A DNA stretch of 64,000 bases from Psychrobacter sp. APC 3426 (lineage in GTDB: Bacteria > Pseudomonadota > Gammaproteobacteria > Pseudomonadales > Moraxellaceae). The stretch's first letter is position 1. Each line of letters begins with the position of its first letter. The position numbers were made by a program, and so were the translations under genes. Positions 9,506 to 19,429 of this stretch are shown here, in pieces. The DNA lies in contig NZ_JASDCF010000002.1 of assembly GCF_030408035.1 (NCBI RefSeq), positions 124,001-188,000 on the forward strand, read 5' to 3'. The notes under the pieces are model-generated. The model did no database searches, was not told the DNA's origin, and worked only from the letters and a program-made list of their open reading frames with translations.

Positions 9506-10918
9506 ATGCCACTTCTAGATACGCTGAGACCGAAGAGTCCATTAAAGTATGATGGTGTCTATCGATTTGACTATCCAGAAGTTTTTGTCTTAATATTTAC
9601 GGTCGTATTGCTTGTTTTACATTATGACTTTAGCCCAACCTCGATGGCGCTTCTTGTCATTGTTTGCTTACCCAGTTTAATGATTCTGATTTATAACTAT
9701 CGACGTCAAACCAGTTTTTGGACGTCTAATATTGTTATCATTTTACTATCAGCAGTAATTGGGTCGATACAATTCTGTGCGGTCATCTCTATCAGCCTAG
9801 CATCGTTAATAGGTCTGCGTATTATTATCAGTAGCACCGAAAACCAGCTCAGACTGACAGTGGTATCGATGGTGAGTGTTGTCATTTTCTATTATGTCAG
9901 TGTGACGTTGAATGGCGCTGATATGGACTGCCATGAAGGCTGGCTACCAACGTTGGTACTATTAGCCAGTATGGCAGTGATCTTATGCCAGTTTCGCTAT
10001 GTATACCAAAGATATATCGGTCATGAAGAACGCTCTCATCAAGCAGTCAGTCGATTGAGTACCATGGTATCGGTCATTAATAAACTGACGCGCTTTGTAC
10101 CGCCACAAGTTTGGGAGCCAATCGTTAAAACTGATGGCCCAGTGAGTGTTTCTAACAAACGTGCCAAGCTTACGATTATGTTTTCAGATATCGTTGGTTT
10201 TACTGAGTTGTCTGACAGCCTGAGCGCCGATAACCTAGCAGATATCTTGAATACCTATATGCACTGTATGACTTTAATTGCTAATAAACATGGAGCAGTG
10301 CTCGATAAGTTCGTCGGCGATGGGATGGTATGCTTTTTTGGGGAGCCAACCAGTCGCGGCGCTCGTCAGGATGCATTAGATTGTGTGGCCATGGCAATAG
10401 ATATGCGACGTGAGATGCGTACCCTAAGGCATAAATGGCGGCTAATGGGCTTTGAAGGGCTTTATATACGTGTTGGTATTACCACAGGCTACTGCCATGT
10501 TGGTAATTTTGGCAGTAATAATCGTCTTAGCTATACACTAATTGGCAAAGAGGCAAATCTGGCAGCCAGATTAGAGTGTCAAGCTGGCAAGGATGAGATA
10601 CTGGTTAGCGAAAGCACTTATGATTATGTGTGTCATAATTACGATTGTCAGCATGTAGGCGCATTTCAATTAAAAGGCTTTGATGCTAAGGTCAATGCTT
10701 GGCAGGTGTTCGATCCGGACGCCAATAAAGGTCATTTATCAAAGTGGGTGGATCACACACTGCCAGGTTTTAATCTGCACTTAAACTTTAAAGACATGAA
10801 CGACAATGATTATCAAGATATCAGAGAGCGCTTAAATTTTGCGCTTGAGCGTATTGAGCAGGAACAAGAAAAAGTTATCACTGATATCAAAGCAGAAAGC
10901 GAGCGTGATGATCGTTAA
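9506..10918 (+). CDS. Membrane-bound class III adenylate/guanylate cyclase
   Basis: 470 residues. The first ~170 form about six hydrophobic segments in the inner membrane, with no recognisable sensory domain. The catalytic class III domain runs from about residue 215 to 395: metal-binding Asp in MFSDIVGF (about 226), LDKFVGDGMVCFF with the second Asp, and NLAARLE with transition-state Asn and Arg, so the enzyme looks active. The K of DKF and T of YTLIG resemble the usual purine-selecting pair of bacterial adenylate cyclases, so cAMP is the more likely product. A helical Glu/Arg-rich tail follows. Monocistronic, flanked by terminators. Confidence 0.88.
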   Translation: MPLLDTLRPKSPLKYDGVYRFDYPEVFVLIFTVVLLVLHYDFSPTSMALLVIVCLPSLMILIYNYRRQTSFWTSNIVIILLSAVIGSIQFCAVISISLASLIGLRIIISSTENQLRLTVVSMVSVVIFYYVSVTLNGADMDCHEGWLPTLVLLASMAVILCQFRYVYQRYIGHEERSHQAVSRLSTMVSVINKLTRFVPPQVWEPIVKTDGPVSVSNKRAKLTIMFSDIVGFTELSDSLSADNLADILNTYMHCMTLIANKHGAVLDKFVGDGMVCFFGEPTSRGARQDALDCVAMAIDMRREMRTLRHKWRLMGFEGLYIRVGITTGYCHVGNFGSNNRLSYTLIGKEANLAARLECQAGKDEILVSESTYDYVCHNYDCQHVGAFQLKGFDAKVNAWQVFDPDANKGHLSKWVDHTLPGFNLHLNFKDMNDNDYQDIRERLNFALERIEQEQEKVITDIKAESERDDR

Positions 10919-10980
10919 GGCTGGTTAAGAAAAGTATTGAATAGACCCGACTGTAAAATTAACACCTATAAAGTTGAGAG

Positions 10981-11016
10981 AAAAAAGCCAGCTATCATAA
11001 TGATAGCTGGCTTTTT
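10981..11016. terminator. Bidirectional terminator, cyclase / fdx
   Basis: GCCAGCTATCA and TGATAGCTGGC form a perfect stem with a three-base loop, A run on the left and T run on the right. It serves both converging transcripts. Confidence 0.92.
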
Positions 11017-11046
11017 AATATAACAAGGTAGAATTGCTACTAGCGT

Positions 11047-11385
11047 TTAGTGATTTTCTTTTGCATGGTTGAGCGTATATTTAGGAATTTCGATGGTCAA
11101 GTCTTCATCTTCAAGCATGACCTGACAAGACAAACGTGAATCAGGCTCTAATCCCCAAGCACGATCTAATAAGTCAGCTTCGATATCATCCATCTCATCT
11201 AGACTATCAAAGCCTCTACGGACAACTACATGGCAAGTCGTACATGCTTTTGACATCTCACAAGCATGTTCAATCTTAATGCCTTTTTCTAATAATGCTT
11301 TACATAAATTTTTACCAGCTTCTAGCTCGACTTCAGTGCCTTCAGGGCAAATTTCATGATGGGGTAATACGGTAATTTTTGGCAT
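11047..11385 (-). CDS. fdx: ISC-type [2Fe-2S] ferredoxin
   Basis: Electron donor for Fe-S cluster assembly on IscU. 112 residues, typical size. Cluster cysteines lie in CEMSKACTTC (three Cys, residues about 42-51) and LSCQV (about 87), matching adrenodoxin-type ferredoxins. It is the last gene of the isc cluster, 116 bases downstream of hscA, and ends at the bidirectional terminator 10981-11016. No iscX follows, unlike E. coli. Confidence 0.95.
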   Translation of the reverse strand: MPKITVLPHHEICPEGTEVELEAGKNLCKALLEKGIKIEHACEMSKACTTCHVVVRRGFDSLDEMDDIEADLLDRAWGLEPDSRLSCQVMLEDEDLTIEIPKYTLNHAKENH

Positions 11386-11501
11386 AAATTGTCTGTCCGA
11401 TGCTAATCAATTAAAAAAAATAAAAACTGAGAAATATAAAGGTCATTTTAGTAAAGTCGCTAAGCTTTATTCTCAAATATAAATATTCCTAAATGTATCT
11501 G

Positions 11502-13382
11502 CTACCAATCTTGGGCACTGGTACCTGCCATGCTGGTTTTCACGCTTTGATTCATAATACGGGCAGCAAAGGCATCACTATGAGGTTTAAGCTTTGCTTG
11601 CTCTGCTTCGATAACGGATAAATCATCAGTGCTAAGCGCTGTTTGTAGTGCGTCTATCTGTTCAGCTAATGATTGTTGCTCATCAGAAGATAGTAGAGCT
11701 GCAAATTCTTTCAGTGCAGATTGTAACGCAAGTACTTCACGCTCTGCTTCTACTTTGGTCTCGATTAAAGAGCGTGCATTTTTATCTTCTTCAGCGTGTT
11801 GGAACCCCGCCATAAGCAATTGCTCTTTTTGCTCATCTGACAATCCATAAGAAGGCACAATCTCAATTTTGCTTTCTGTCTTGGTGGTGGTTTCTTGTGC
11901 ACTAACGGTCAATTGACCATTGGCATCAATGCTAAAGGTCACTTCAATACGGGCAAACCCAGCTTTCATTGGTGGAATGCCGTATAGCTCAAAGCGCCCA
12001 AGCGAGCGGTTGTTTTCGACTGTTTCGCGCTCACCCTGTACCACGTGAATCACCATACCAGTCTGACCATCTTGATACGTGGTAAATACTTGGCGCTTTT
12101 TGACAGGGATAGGGGTATTACGTGGGATAAGTACTTCAACTAGGCCGCCCATGGTCTCAAGACCGAGTGATAGCGGCGTTACGTCAAGCAATAATAAGTT
12201 ATTGTCACTATCACCATTGACCAATTGATGCGCCGTTTGTGCAGCACCTAAGGCGACCACTTCATCTGGATTCAGACGGCAAAGCGGCTGCTTGGCAAAA
12301 AAATCAGTCACGACTTGTTGTACAGCAGGCATACGGGTAGAGCCGCCGACCAAGATGACTTCATCCAAATCTTTAATCTCAAGCTTGGCATCACGCAGTA
12401 CTTGTTCGCATACGCTGAGCGTGCGGCGGTTAACTGGTTCTGCAATAGCGAGTAAATCTTCACGACGTAGTACACCTTGATAAGACTGCTCATTGACAGT
12501 AATATCGATGTCAACTTGTTCGGCGTCGGTCAATGCTTGCTTATAGGCTTTGGCTTGTTGTGCGAGTATCGATTTGTCATGACGACTCACATCTTTTGGA
12601 TCGATGTTTAATTGCTTGATAAGCCAGTTAGTCATCAGGCGGTCAATATCGTCACCACCTAAGGCACTATTTCCACCAGTTGCCAATACTTCAAAGACGC
12701 CATCAGTCAATTTTAAAATAGACACATCAAAGGTGCCGCCACCCAGATCATAAATCAAGTAATAGCTTTCTTTATCGTCACCTTGTGTAGGCTGGTCGAG
12801 ACCATAGGCAACGGCTGCCGCGGTAGGCTCATTTAATAGACGTAGGACATTAATGCCTGCCGCTTGTGCCGCGTCTTTAGTCGCTTGACGCTGTGCTTCA
12901 TCAAAGTAAGCAGGTACGGTAATGACAGCCCCTTCGATGCTGTCTGCAGGCAATGCGCTCGCTGCTCGTTGCTCTAGCGCTGCTAATATACGTGCGGATA
13001 CTTCGACAGGAGAGACTTCGCCCTGAGCCGTCACGAATGCTGGCATAGCGTCTTTGCTGCCACTTAGCTCATAGGGGTGAGAGAATTTGATATCAGCTTG
13101 GCTACGACCCATAAAACGTTTAGCCGAGACAATCGTATTTTTTGGATCATCCGCTAAATGGGCTAGGGCATCATAGCCGACTAATGGATTACCTGTACTT
13201 GGATAATAGACGACAGAAGGTAATAAAGTGTCATTGTCCGCACCTGCTTCTAAGACTTGCGCCTTGCCTGAACGTACCACTGCAACCAATGAACGTGTAG
13301 TACCAAGATCGATTCCCAAACCAAAACGATGTTGGTGAGGTTGAGCGCTTTGATTGGGTTCGGCAATTTGCAATAAAGACAT
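11502..13382 (-). CDS. hscA: Fe-S assembly chaperone HscA (Hsp70 family)
   Basis: Specialised Hsp70 that binds the LPPVK loop of IscU and drives cluster transfer with HscB. 626 residues. ATPase motifs: GIDLGTTRSLVAV near the start, LNEPTAAAVAYGL, YDLGGGTFDVSIL, and VGGSTRMPAVQ; the substrate-binding domain begins at DVTPLSLGLETMGG. A TTG at 13394 is in frame, but ATG 13382 (MSLLQIAEP) is the sensible start. hscB lies 256 bases upstream on the same strand. Confidence 0.95.
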   Translation of the reverse strand: MSLLQIAEPNQSAQPHQHRFGLGIDLGTTRSLVAVVRSGKAQVLEAGADNDTLLPSVVYYPSTGNPLVGYDALAHLADDPKNTIVSAKRFMGRSQADIKFSHPYELSGSKDAMPAFVTAQGEVSPVEVSARILAALEQRAASALPADSIEGAVITVPAYFDEAQRQATKDAAQAAGINVLRLLNEPTAAAVAYGLDQPTQGDDKESYYLIYDLGGGTFDVSILKLTDGVFEVLATGGNSALGGDDIDRLMTNWLIKQLNIDPKDVSRHDKSILAQQAKAYKQALTDAEQVDIDITVNEQSYQGVLRREDLLAIAEPVNRRTLSVCEQVLRDAKLEIKDLDEVILVGGSTRMPAVQQVVTDFFAKQPLCRLNPDEVVALGAAQTAHQLVNGDSDNNLLLLDVTPLSLGLETMGGLVEVLIPRNTPIPVKKRQVFTTYQDGQTGMVIHVVQGERETVENNRSLGRFELYGIPPMKAGFARIEVTFSIDANGQLTVSAQETTTKTESKIEIVPSYGLSDEQKEQLLMAGFQHAEEDKNARSLIETKVEAEREVLALQSALKEFAALLSSDEQQSLAEQIDALQTALSTDDLSVIEAEQAKLKPHSDAFAARIMNQSVKTSMAGTSAQDW

Positions 13383-13638
13383 AAGATAACTCAAAGATAA
13401 AATGAAATGAAAGAGATAAAATTAATAAGTGAAATGGAACAAATACGATAAGCACACTTTTATAGTTTGACTACTTTTTTGCACTTACGTAAAAGCTGTA
13501 ATCACGTAAAATGCAGAGACTTAACGATTAAAAGTGCTTAAAATAAGAGATTATACGGTATCGCTGCTATTAATTTAACCTTAACCTGTGAATAGCAATT
13601 AAATTGCTAGGCGTATAGCTGAAATAAGCCATACGAAT

Positions 13639-14220
13639 TTAAACGTACAGATCGTCATCATCCGAATGTTCAGCAGTCGCTAGATTATCAAGACCAATAG
13701 TAACGTCAGCATTTAATTTTACTAAGAATTTCAACTTTTGGGTCGCATCAATCGCTGTTTGCCAGTCTTGGCTTTGGTAAGCATTGCTAAAACGCTCAGA
13801 CTGTTTGGCTAGGCGTTCTGTAATCTGAGGATGTAGCTGTTGTAATGTCGCACGGTCTTTGTCTTCAATCGCTTCATCTAAATCAATACGCATCTGCATG
13901 GCATCTTCTAAGAAGTCTAGGTCTGCAATTGAGTGCTCTAGGTTTTGTGCTTGATTTGCCATATCTAACAGATAGCTAGCACGACTGTCAGGCGTACTTA
14001 ACGTTTGATACGCTTGGTTAATGAGTGCTGAAGCTTGCTCAGATTGTTTTTGCGCTTGTGCCGTATCTGATACGTTTTTGACGACATTATCAGGGTGATA
14101 ACGCTTTTGTAGCAGACGTAGATGCTGATCGAGACTGTCTTGATTGACTTCAAACTGTACAGGTTGCTCAAATAGGGCAAAGAAGTTATCAAATTGTGCT
14201 TCTGCTGTAATGTCTGTCAT
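13639..14220 (-). CDS. hscB: Fe-S assembly co-chaperone HscB (J-protein)
   Basis: J-domain partner of HscA that escorts IscU. 193 residues, somewhat longer than E. coli HscB (171). The J domain has the YHPDNV signature near residue 41, preceded by FALFEQPVQFEVN, and the C-terminal three-helix IscU-binding region carries DLDFLEDAMQMRIDLDEAI. Lies between iscA (140 bases upstream) and hscA in the standard order. Confidence 0.94.
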   Translation of the reverse strand: MTDITAEAQFDNFFALFEQPVQFEVNQDSLDQHLRLLQKRYHPDNVVKNVSDTAQAQKQSEQASALINQAYQTLSTPDSRASYLLDMANQAQNLEHSIADLDFLEDAMQMRIDLDEAIEDKDRATLQQLHPQITERLAKQSERFSNAYQSQDWQTAIDATQKLKFLVKLNADVTIGLDNLATAEHSDDDDLYV

Positions 14221-14360
14221 ATCATACGCCTTACTTTTTTATTTGTTATCTCAAAACTTTGTCTGGCTGAGGACTTGTTTACGAATTGATAGCTATTCTA
14301 AATTAACGACAGCATTATTATTCGTTACTGTCTGCTATTAAAATCATAAATGCTAAACCA

Positions 14361-14681
14361 TTAAACCGTAAAAGATTCGCCACAACCACATTCACCTTTC
14401 TTATTCGGATTGGTAAACTTAAAGCCTTCGTTCAAACCTTCTTTTTCATAATCCATTAACAAGCCATCTAAATACACTAAGCTTTTGGGGTCAATAAATA
14501 TACTGACGTCACGGCTTTCATATCGCGTGTCATTTTCATCAGGTGTATCTACAAACTCTAAAACGTAAGCCAAGCCTGAGCAACCCGCTGTACGGATACC
14601 AACTCGAATACCTTCGCCTTTACCGCGATTGTCCAAAAAATCTCGAACATGCTGAGCGGCGCGTTCTGTCATTTCAATCAT
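14361..14681 (-). CDS. iscA: Iron-sulfur assembly protein IscA
   Basis: A-type Fe-S carrier. 106 residues from ATG 14681, matching E. coli IscA (107). The three conserved cysteines appear in [12 protein letters not shown] and the C-terminal ECGCGESF. An in-frame ATG at 14693 exists, but a GGGAG ribosome site at 14686-14690 decides for 14681. A hairpin with a U-rich tail (14827-14858) separates it from iscU, so it may be transcribed at a lower level than iscRSU. Confidence 0.95.
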   Translation of the reverse strand: MIEMTERAAQHVRDFLDNRGKGEGIRVGIRTAGCSGLAYVLEFVDTPDENDTRYESRDVSIFIDPKSLVYLDGLLMDYEKEGLNEGFKFTNPNKKGECGCGESFTV

Positions 14682-14826
14682 GCCAACTCCCATTGACTAT
14701 CAATAGTTAAAAATATTAATTTAATAAGAAGTTACTAATAATAAATATAAATAAGATTCTGTGTAAACTGGCAATCAAAATAACAATCTTGCCAAAATAG
14801 AATGCTAAGAACGATTAGAAAATAAA

Positions 14827-14858
14827 AGGTGACAATTACATAAGCGTTATTGTCACCT
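14827..14858 (-). terminator. Hairpin with U-rich tail between iscU and iscA
   Basis: On the minus strand AGGTGACAAT and ATTGTCACCT form a perfect 10-bp stem around a 12-base loop, followed by TTTATTTT. It sits inside the isc operon, so partial termination rather than a full stop is likely. Confidence 0.65.
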
Positions 14859-14948
14859 CTTTAGCGTTAGCAGCTGTGCAATACACTGCTACTAAAGTAT
14901 TACTATTAAGATAGTGTACTTAAAAGTACAACACCTACGCTAACAGGT

Positions 14949-15359
14949 TTAGTTAGTCGCTTCTTCTGATACTTCAGCAGCGCCATGCTTACCTTTATAG
15001 TCGCTAATAGCAGCTTTAATAGCATCTTCTGCAAGTACAGAGCAATGCACTTTTACTGGTGGTAATGCAAGCTCTTCAGCGATATCGTTGTTTTTGATTT
15101 CGCCAGCTTGATCCAAGCTTTTGCCTTTTAGCCACTCAGTCACAAGCGAGCTTGAAGCAATTGCTGAACCACAGCCATAAGTTTTAAAGCGTGCATCTTC
15201 GATGATACCGTTATCATCGACTTGGATTTGTAGACGCATCACATCGCCACAAGCTGGGGCACCAACCATACCGGTTCCAACGTTTTTGGCATTTTTATCA
15301 AGATTGCCAACGTTGCGTGGATTTTCGTAATGATCAATAACTTGGTCACTATAGGCCAT
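14949..15359 (-). CDS. iscU: Fe-S cluster scaffold protein IscU
   Basis: Scaffold on which IscS-derived sulfur and iron are assembled. 136 residues. Cluster ligands: Cys in GAPACGDV (about 37), YGCGSAIAS (about 63) and LPPVKVHCSVLAED (about 106), the last also holding the HscA recognition motif LPPVK. The C terminus is eight residues longer than in E. coli and ends in a small acidic tail. Start ATG 15359 with a GGAG-type site upstream. 187 bases separate it from iscS. Confidence 0.97.
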   Translation of the reverse strand: MAYSDQVIDHYENPRNVGNLDKNAKNVGTGMVGAPACGDVMRLQIQVDDNGIIEDARFKTYGCGSAIASSSLVTEWLKGKSLDQAGEIKNNDIAEELALPPVKVHCSVLAEDAIKAAISDYKGKHGAAEVSEEATN

Positions 15360-15546
15360 GGGGTTTTCTCCTAGTTAGATGATGAGTAGTCAATTACTGA
15401 CTTCAAATGTCTCACTACTCATCGATAATTGGGGTCAAACATATAGTTAATAAAGACTGTACTTATACAAGCTGTATTTATAATTGTCTGATCAATCGTT
15501 TAATGGCTATATTCTATAACCATGTCGTTAGTCGTTTTACTAAATT

Positions 15547-16773
15547 TTAGTGCTCAGCCCATTCGACTGAATCTAAATCTACGCCGTCTTGATACATATC
15601 CCAAAGTGGTGATAGGGCACGTAGTTTATCAACTGCTTCATGCATTTGCTTAATCACTCTGTCGATGTCTTCTTCAGTCGTATAACGGCCAAAGCTGAAA
15701 CGAATAGAGCTGTGTGCTAACTCGTCTGGACGACCAATAGCGCGTAATACATATGATGGCTCAAGCGTCGCTGACGTACAGGCTGAACCTGATGATACTG
15801 CTAAGTCTTTTAGTGACATCATCAGTGATTCACCTTCAACGAAGTTAAAGCTGATGTTCACAATATTAGGTACACTGTTCTCAAGATCACCGTTTAGATA
15901 AGTCTCTTCGATATCTTGTAGACCATCCCAAAGCTTTTGGCGTAGTTTGGCTGCATGTGCATGGTCTTCTTCGTAACGCTCATTGGCTAGGGCAAATGCT
16001 GCACCAATACCAACGATTTGATGTGTCGGTAATGTACCTGAACGCATACCGCGCTCATGTCCACCACCATGCTGTTCTGCTTTTAGGCGCACACGCGGCT
16101 TACGACTGACGAATAGGGCACCGATACCTTTAGGGCCGTACGCTTTGTGACCTGAGAAACTCATCAAGTCGATTTTCATCTCTTGCAGGTCTACACGTAC
16201 TTTACCAATAGTCTGTGCACCATCGACATGAAAGATAACACGTGCTTCGCGAGTGATTTCGCCAATAGCGGCAACATCAGTAATGGTACCAAGCTCGTTG
16301 TTCACCATCATGAGTGATACTAAAATCGTATCATCACGTAAAGCTTCTTTGACTTGCTCTGGCAAAATAATACCAGTGCTAGCCTGTGGCTCAAGATAGG
16401 TAATCTCAAAACCTTCTTGCTCAAGCTCACGGCACGTATCTAGTACCGCTTTGTGTTCAATTTTACTGGTAATGATATGTTTACCACGAGACTGATAAAA
16501 ATGTGCAGCACCTTTAATCGCTAAGTTGTCAGACTCTGTTGCACCAGAGGTAAAGACAATCTCGCGTGGATCAGCATTAATTGCTTCAGCAACTTGCTGA
16601 CGCGCTGTTTCTACCGCTTCTTCTGCTTGCCAGCCATAGCCGTGCGAGCGCGAGGCCGGGTTACCAAAGATGCCATCTACAGTCAGATACTCGCTCATCT
16701 TAGCTGCAACTGATTTAGCAACTGGCGTAGTGGCGGCATAATCTAAGTATATAAGGTTGTTATGTTGGCTCAT
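15547..16773 (-). CDS. iscS: Cysteine desulfurase IscS
   Basis: PLP enzyme that takes sulfur from cysteine for Fe-S clusters, tRNA thiolation and other uses. 408 residues. PLP lysine in [12 protein letters not shown] (about 209), and mobile-loop catalytic Cys in [14 protein letters not shown] (about 332), both of the IscS (group I) type. The start ATG overlaps the iscR stop (ATGA, 16770-16773), which points to translational coupling with iscR. Confidence 0.97.
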   Translation of the reverse strand: MSQHNNLIYLDYAATTPVAKSVAAKMSEYLTVDGIFGNPASRSHGYGWQAEEAVETARQQVAEAINADPREIVFTSGATESDNLAIKGAAHFYQSRGKHIITSKIEHKAVLDTCRELEQEGFEITYLEPQASTGIILPEQVKEALRDDTILVSLMMVNNELGTITDVAAIGEITREARVIFHVDGAQTIGKVRVDLQEMKIDLMSFSGHKAYGPKGIGALFVSRKPRVRLKAEQHGGGHERGMRSGTLPTHQIVGIGAAFALANERYEEDHAHAAKLRQKLWDGLQDIEETYLNGDLENSVPNIVNISFNFVEGESLMMSLKDLAVSSGSACTSATLEPSYVLRAIGRPDELAHSSIRFSFGRYTTEEDIDRVIKQMHEAVDKLRALSPLWDMYQDGVDLDSVEWAEH

Positions 16774-17279
16774 GCTGGGTTTGCCTCGCTGTTCGATAGG
16801 GTAATAGTATTGATGTCTTTTATGGAGATCTCTTTAGTAGAGGTGTGCTGACGTTCTGATACTGACTGCACGTTTTCCATGTCTAATAATTGCGCTAATG
16901 TTATGTTTTTCAAGTACTGTTCGATATGATTTGACAATGCACACCATAAATCGTGGGTTAGACACATTGTACCACCTTGGCAGTCACCGCGTCCTTCACA
17001 CTGCATCGCGTTAACCGATTCATCGACGGCTGAAATAATGCTCATAACGTCGATTTCGTGTAAAGGTTTGGCTAAATGATAGCCGCCCGCTGCACCGCGA
17101 ATACTAGTGACCAGACCACGCTTGCGCAGTTTGGAAAATAACTGTTCAAGGTAAGAGATAGAAATTGATTGCCGTTTGGCTATATCAGACAAGGATACCG
17201 CACTGTCTTGTTGGCTGGTTTGTAGCGCCAAATCTAATAACGCGGTAACGGCGTATCTGCCTCGAGTAGTCAAACGCAT
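16770..17279 (-). CDS. iscR: Fe-S cluster-sensing regulator IscR
   Basis: Rrf2-family repressor that binds DNA as a [2Fe-2S] protein and lowers isc transcription when clusters are sufficient. 169 residues; winged helix in the first ~80 ([21 protein letters not shown]), then the three ligand cysteines in [13 protein letters not shown] (about residues 92-104). First gene of the isc operon and presumably autoregulated through the palindromic site at 17483-17507. Confidence 0.97.
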   Translation of the reverse strand: MRLTTRGRYAVTALLDLALQTSQQDSAVSLSDIAKRQSISISYLEQLFSKLRKRGLVTSIRGAAGGYHLAKPLHEIDVMSIISAVDESVNAMQCEGRGDCQGGTMCLTHDLWCALSNHIEQYLKNITLAQLLDMENVQSVSERQHTSTKEISIKDINTITLSNSEANPA

Positions 17280-17473
17280 ATGTCATCTCCAAACTTAAAT
17301 ATCATTTTATTTAACAACGATCTTAACGAGAGCGTATCTCTAGGAGCGAGTAGATTCATTGTCAATAATTGACGAAGTCTATAAGCAAGCTATTGAGACA
17401 GTGAGCTGTTAAGTTGTGTCTTATCGTTATTAAACAGCAGATAGTTAACCCGATGTGTGCAACGATTGAGTCA

Positions 17474-17507
17474 ATTATACTTAATCCCGAGTAATTTAGT
17501 CAAGATT
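17474..17507 (-). promoter_or_regulatory. iscR promoter with overlapping type 1 IscR site
   Basis: Minus strand: -35 TTGACT (17498-17503), 18-base spacer, -10 TATAAT (17474-17479). A 25-bp imperfect palindrome at 17483-17507 with core CTTGACTAAATTACTCGGG fits the E. coli type 1 IscR consensus (YYGACTR-www-YAGTCRR) and covers the -35 box, as in the E. coli iscR promoter. The leader before iscR is about 190 bases. Confidence 0.75.
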
Positions 17508-17663
17508 AAAGTGTGGTTGAATGGTTAATCAAGCTTAATACAATGATTGATAAAAACAATGGTATTAAAAGAGAGGGTTTCCTTGAGTGAAATCTCCATC
17601 TGACCTAGCTTGTATTCCCCATCTCTCACTGTCTACAAAGCATGTCGGAAAAATAAAAGAGAT
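17508..17663. other. Upstream part of the iscR / SCP2 intergenic region
   Basis: The 541 bases from 17280 to 17820 lack a gene. They hold the long iscR leader (17280-17473), the iscR promoter, this AT-rich stretch with nothing I recognise, and the terminator of the next gene at 17664-17707. Confidence 0.5.
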
Positions 17664-17707
17664 AAAAAAGCGCTTAATACCTTCGCGAAGGTGTTAAGCG
17701 CTTTTTT
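17664..17707. terminator. Long bidirectional terminator
   Basis: AAGCGCTTAA..ACCTTCGCGAAGGT..TTAAGCGCTT folds into a stem of about 16 pairs with a GC-rich top, A6 on the left and T6 on the right. It ends the minus-strand SCP2-like gene. Confidence 0.92.
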
Positions 17708-17820
17708 GTACAGTAATGCATCAGCATGCTGTTATAAATCATATAACTGAAGTAAATATGACCACAATGAACTAACCAGTACATTAGAAGTAATAGAGTT
17801 CTGCATAGAGTGGTTAAAAA

Positions 17821-18465
17821 CTAGTTCATCAATAACGCTATGAGTGAGGCAACCATAATCACAAGCGCAGCAATCGTTACAATCACCAACAGTTTCTGCT
17901 TACTTTCTAATTCTTTTACGGTGGTTTCAAGTTCACGGTTTTTAATAGTCAATGTAGTAATTTGCGTTTGTTGTTCCTTGATACGCAGTTTATAACTGTT
18001 CTTTTTGTCTGCCATTTCTTCTTCGGTCGGCTTAGACTTACCTTTGCCGCCTTTGAATTTTTTGATTAACCCTTGAATCAAGCTACCCAGACCGAGCTGC
18101 ATGATGAACTGTTTGACCAATTGTACTTGTACAGATTCGCCACGCATTTGCAGCTTTTCAGTGGTCTCACTATCATGAGTGGTAATGGCATTGATGACTT
18201 GAATGCTGTAGGCGTTGATAACGACATCAGGCTCACTACGTCCTATGGGCAGCTGCGCATCTAATAAAACGCCCTTGGTGCTAAAAGTAGCAAAAACTTC
18301 TACATGAGGCAAATACAAACGCAACGCCACAACAGTGCCTTGCTTGGCTAGCGGATAAGCGGCTTTACGCAGTTCGGGGTCTAAGCGTAACAATAGGGTC
18401 AGCGCCGACTCGATGAACACCAGAATGATATTAAGCAGAGAGTTAGACAACGTAGAACGCTTCAT
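17821..18465 (-). CDS. SCP2-like lipid-binding protein with C-terminal membrane anchor
   Basis: 214 residues from ATG 18465 (a TTG at 18510 is in frame but unlikely). The N-terminal ~130 residues (ALTLLLRLDPELRKAAYPLAKQG, then LDAQLPIGRSEPDVVINAYS and MRGESVQVQLVKQFIMQLG) resemble the SCP2 domain seen in UbiJ, which binds ubiquinone intermediates. After a Lys/Gly-rich hinge (KFKGGKGKSK) comes a coiled coil of about 45 residues and one C-terminal transmembrane segment of about 20. This layout is not that of classical UbiJ and no other ubi genes are near, so the role is unproven. Confidence 0.55.
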   Translation of the reverse strand: MKRSTLSNSLLNIILVFIESALTLLLRLDPELRKAAYPLAKQGTVVALRLYLPHVEVFATFSTKGVLLDAQLPIGRSEPDVVINAYSIQVINAITTHDSETTEKLQMRGESVQVQLVKQFIMQLGLGSLIQGLIKKFKGGKGKSKPTEEEMADKKNSYKLRIKEQQTQITTLTIKNRELETTVKELESKQKLLVIVTIAALVIMVASLIALLMN

Positions 18466-18827
18466 GTAGATAATCCGTTTTTTATTTGGCAAATTAGAGG
18501 CAAAAGACAAACAAGAGTCAAGTTTGACCCAAAATGTGCAGTCATATTTCGCTTATAGTAACGCCTTTATAATAAAAAGTAACGCTAGTTTCTATTAATT
18601 GGCTATCAGTTGGCAAGGTATTACCTTACAATTTGCCAGTCAATAAAGACACTGGTATTTATGACTGACAATGTATTAGTATGGCTAGGCAGCGGTTTTT
18701 ATGGACGAAATTATATGCTATAAAAGCACTTAAGCTAAAATAGCGATTTAGTAGGAAAATTGCAGAGGTTTTGCGTAACATTGAGTGTCAAATACGTAGT
18801 AAGGCAGACAAAAATATGTAAAATCGC

Positions 18828-18856
18828 TTGCGCTCCTTATGCTGCCTTGATATAAA
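18828..18856 (+). promoter_or_regulatory. Putative hupB promoter
   Basis: TTGCGC (18828-18833), 17-base spacer, TATAAA (18851-18856), about 120 bases before the hupB start. The rest of the 515-base gap 18466-18980 shows no gene; two divergent promoters must lie in it. Confidence 0.45.
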
Positions 18857-18980
18857 GACGATAACAAAGCGAAACCTGTTGATACGTGAGTCAGGTACTT
18901 CTTATTGCTTAAGTGCTATGAGAGCGTTACAATACCTGGCGTGAGCGTGTATTATCCCCCTTAAACTTGAAGGAAATTTT

Positions 18981-19253
18981 ATGAATAAGTCAGAATTGAT
19001 TGATAGCATCGCCGACAAAAGTGGTCTAAATAAGACTCAAGCTGGTGATGCTCTAAATGCTGTTATGGAAAGTGTTGGCGAAGCGTTAGAAGCTGGCGAC
19101 AGCATCTCATTGGTTGGCTTTGGTACTTTTAGCGTAAAAGACCGTAAAGCACGTACTGGTCGTAACCCTAAGACTGGCGAAGAGCTTAGCATTCCAGCAA
19201 GTAAAGTACCAAGCTTCAAAGCTGGTAAAAACTTGAAAGAGCGCTTAAACTAA
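18981..19253 (+). CDS. hupB: DNA-binding protein HU-beta
   Basis: Nucleoid-associated protein that bends DNA without strong sequence preference. 90 residues, the standard HU length. Family signature [24 protein letters not shown] at about residues 46-69, with the beta-arm intercalating Pro at NP (about 63). Starts at ATG 18981 after a GAAGGAAA ribosome site. Upstream of ppiD as in many gammaproteobacteria, though a terminator separates them. Confidence 0.97.
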   Translation: MNKSELIDSIADKSGLNKTQAGDALNAVMESVGEALEAGDSISLVGFGTFSVKDRKARTGRNPKTGEELSIPASKVPSFKAGKNLKERLN

Positions 19254-19429
19254 GCCGCTATAACGCTAAAAAAGGCCACTATTACTCACGACTATATTAT
19301 AGAGACAAGTGCTGCATAATAACGTGATACACGAATAAATCAGCGCTTGTTGAAATTGTAATAGGCAATTGAATCATAGATGGTCGCTCATGAATTAAGA
19401 CATACATTAATCCATGAGCCAGGCACAAG

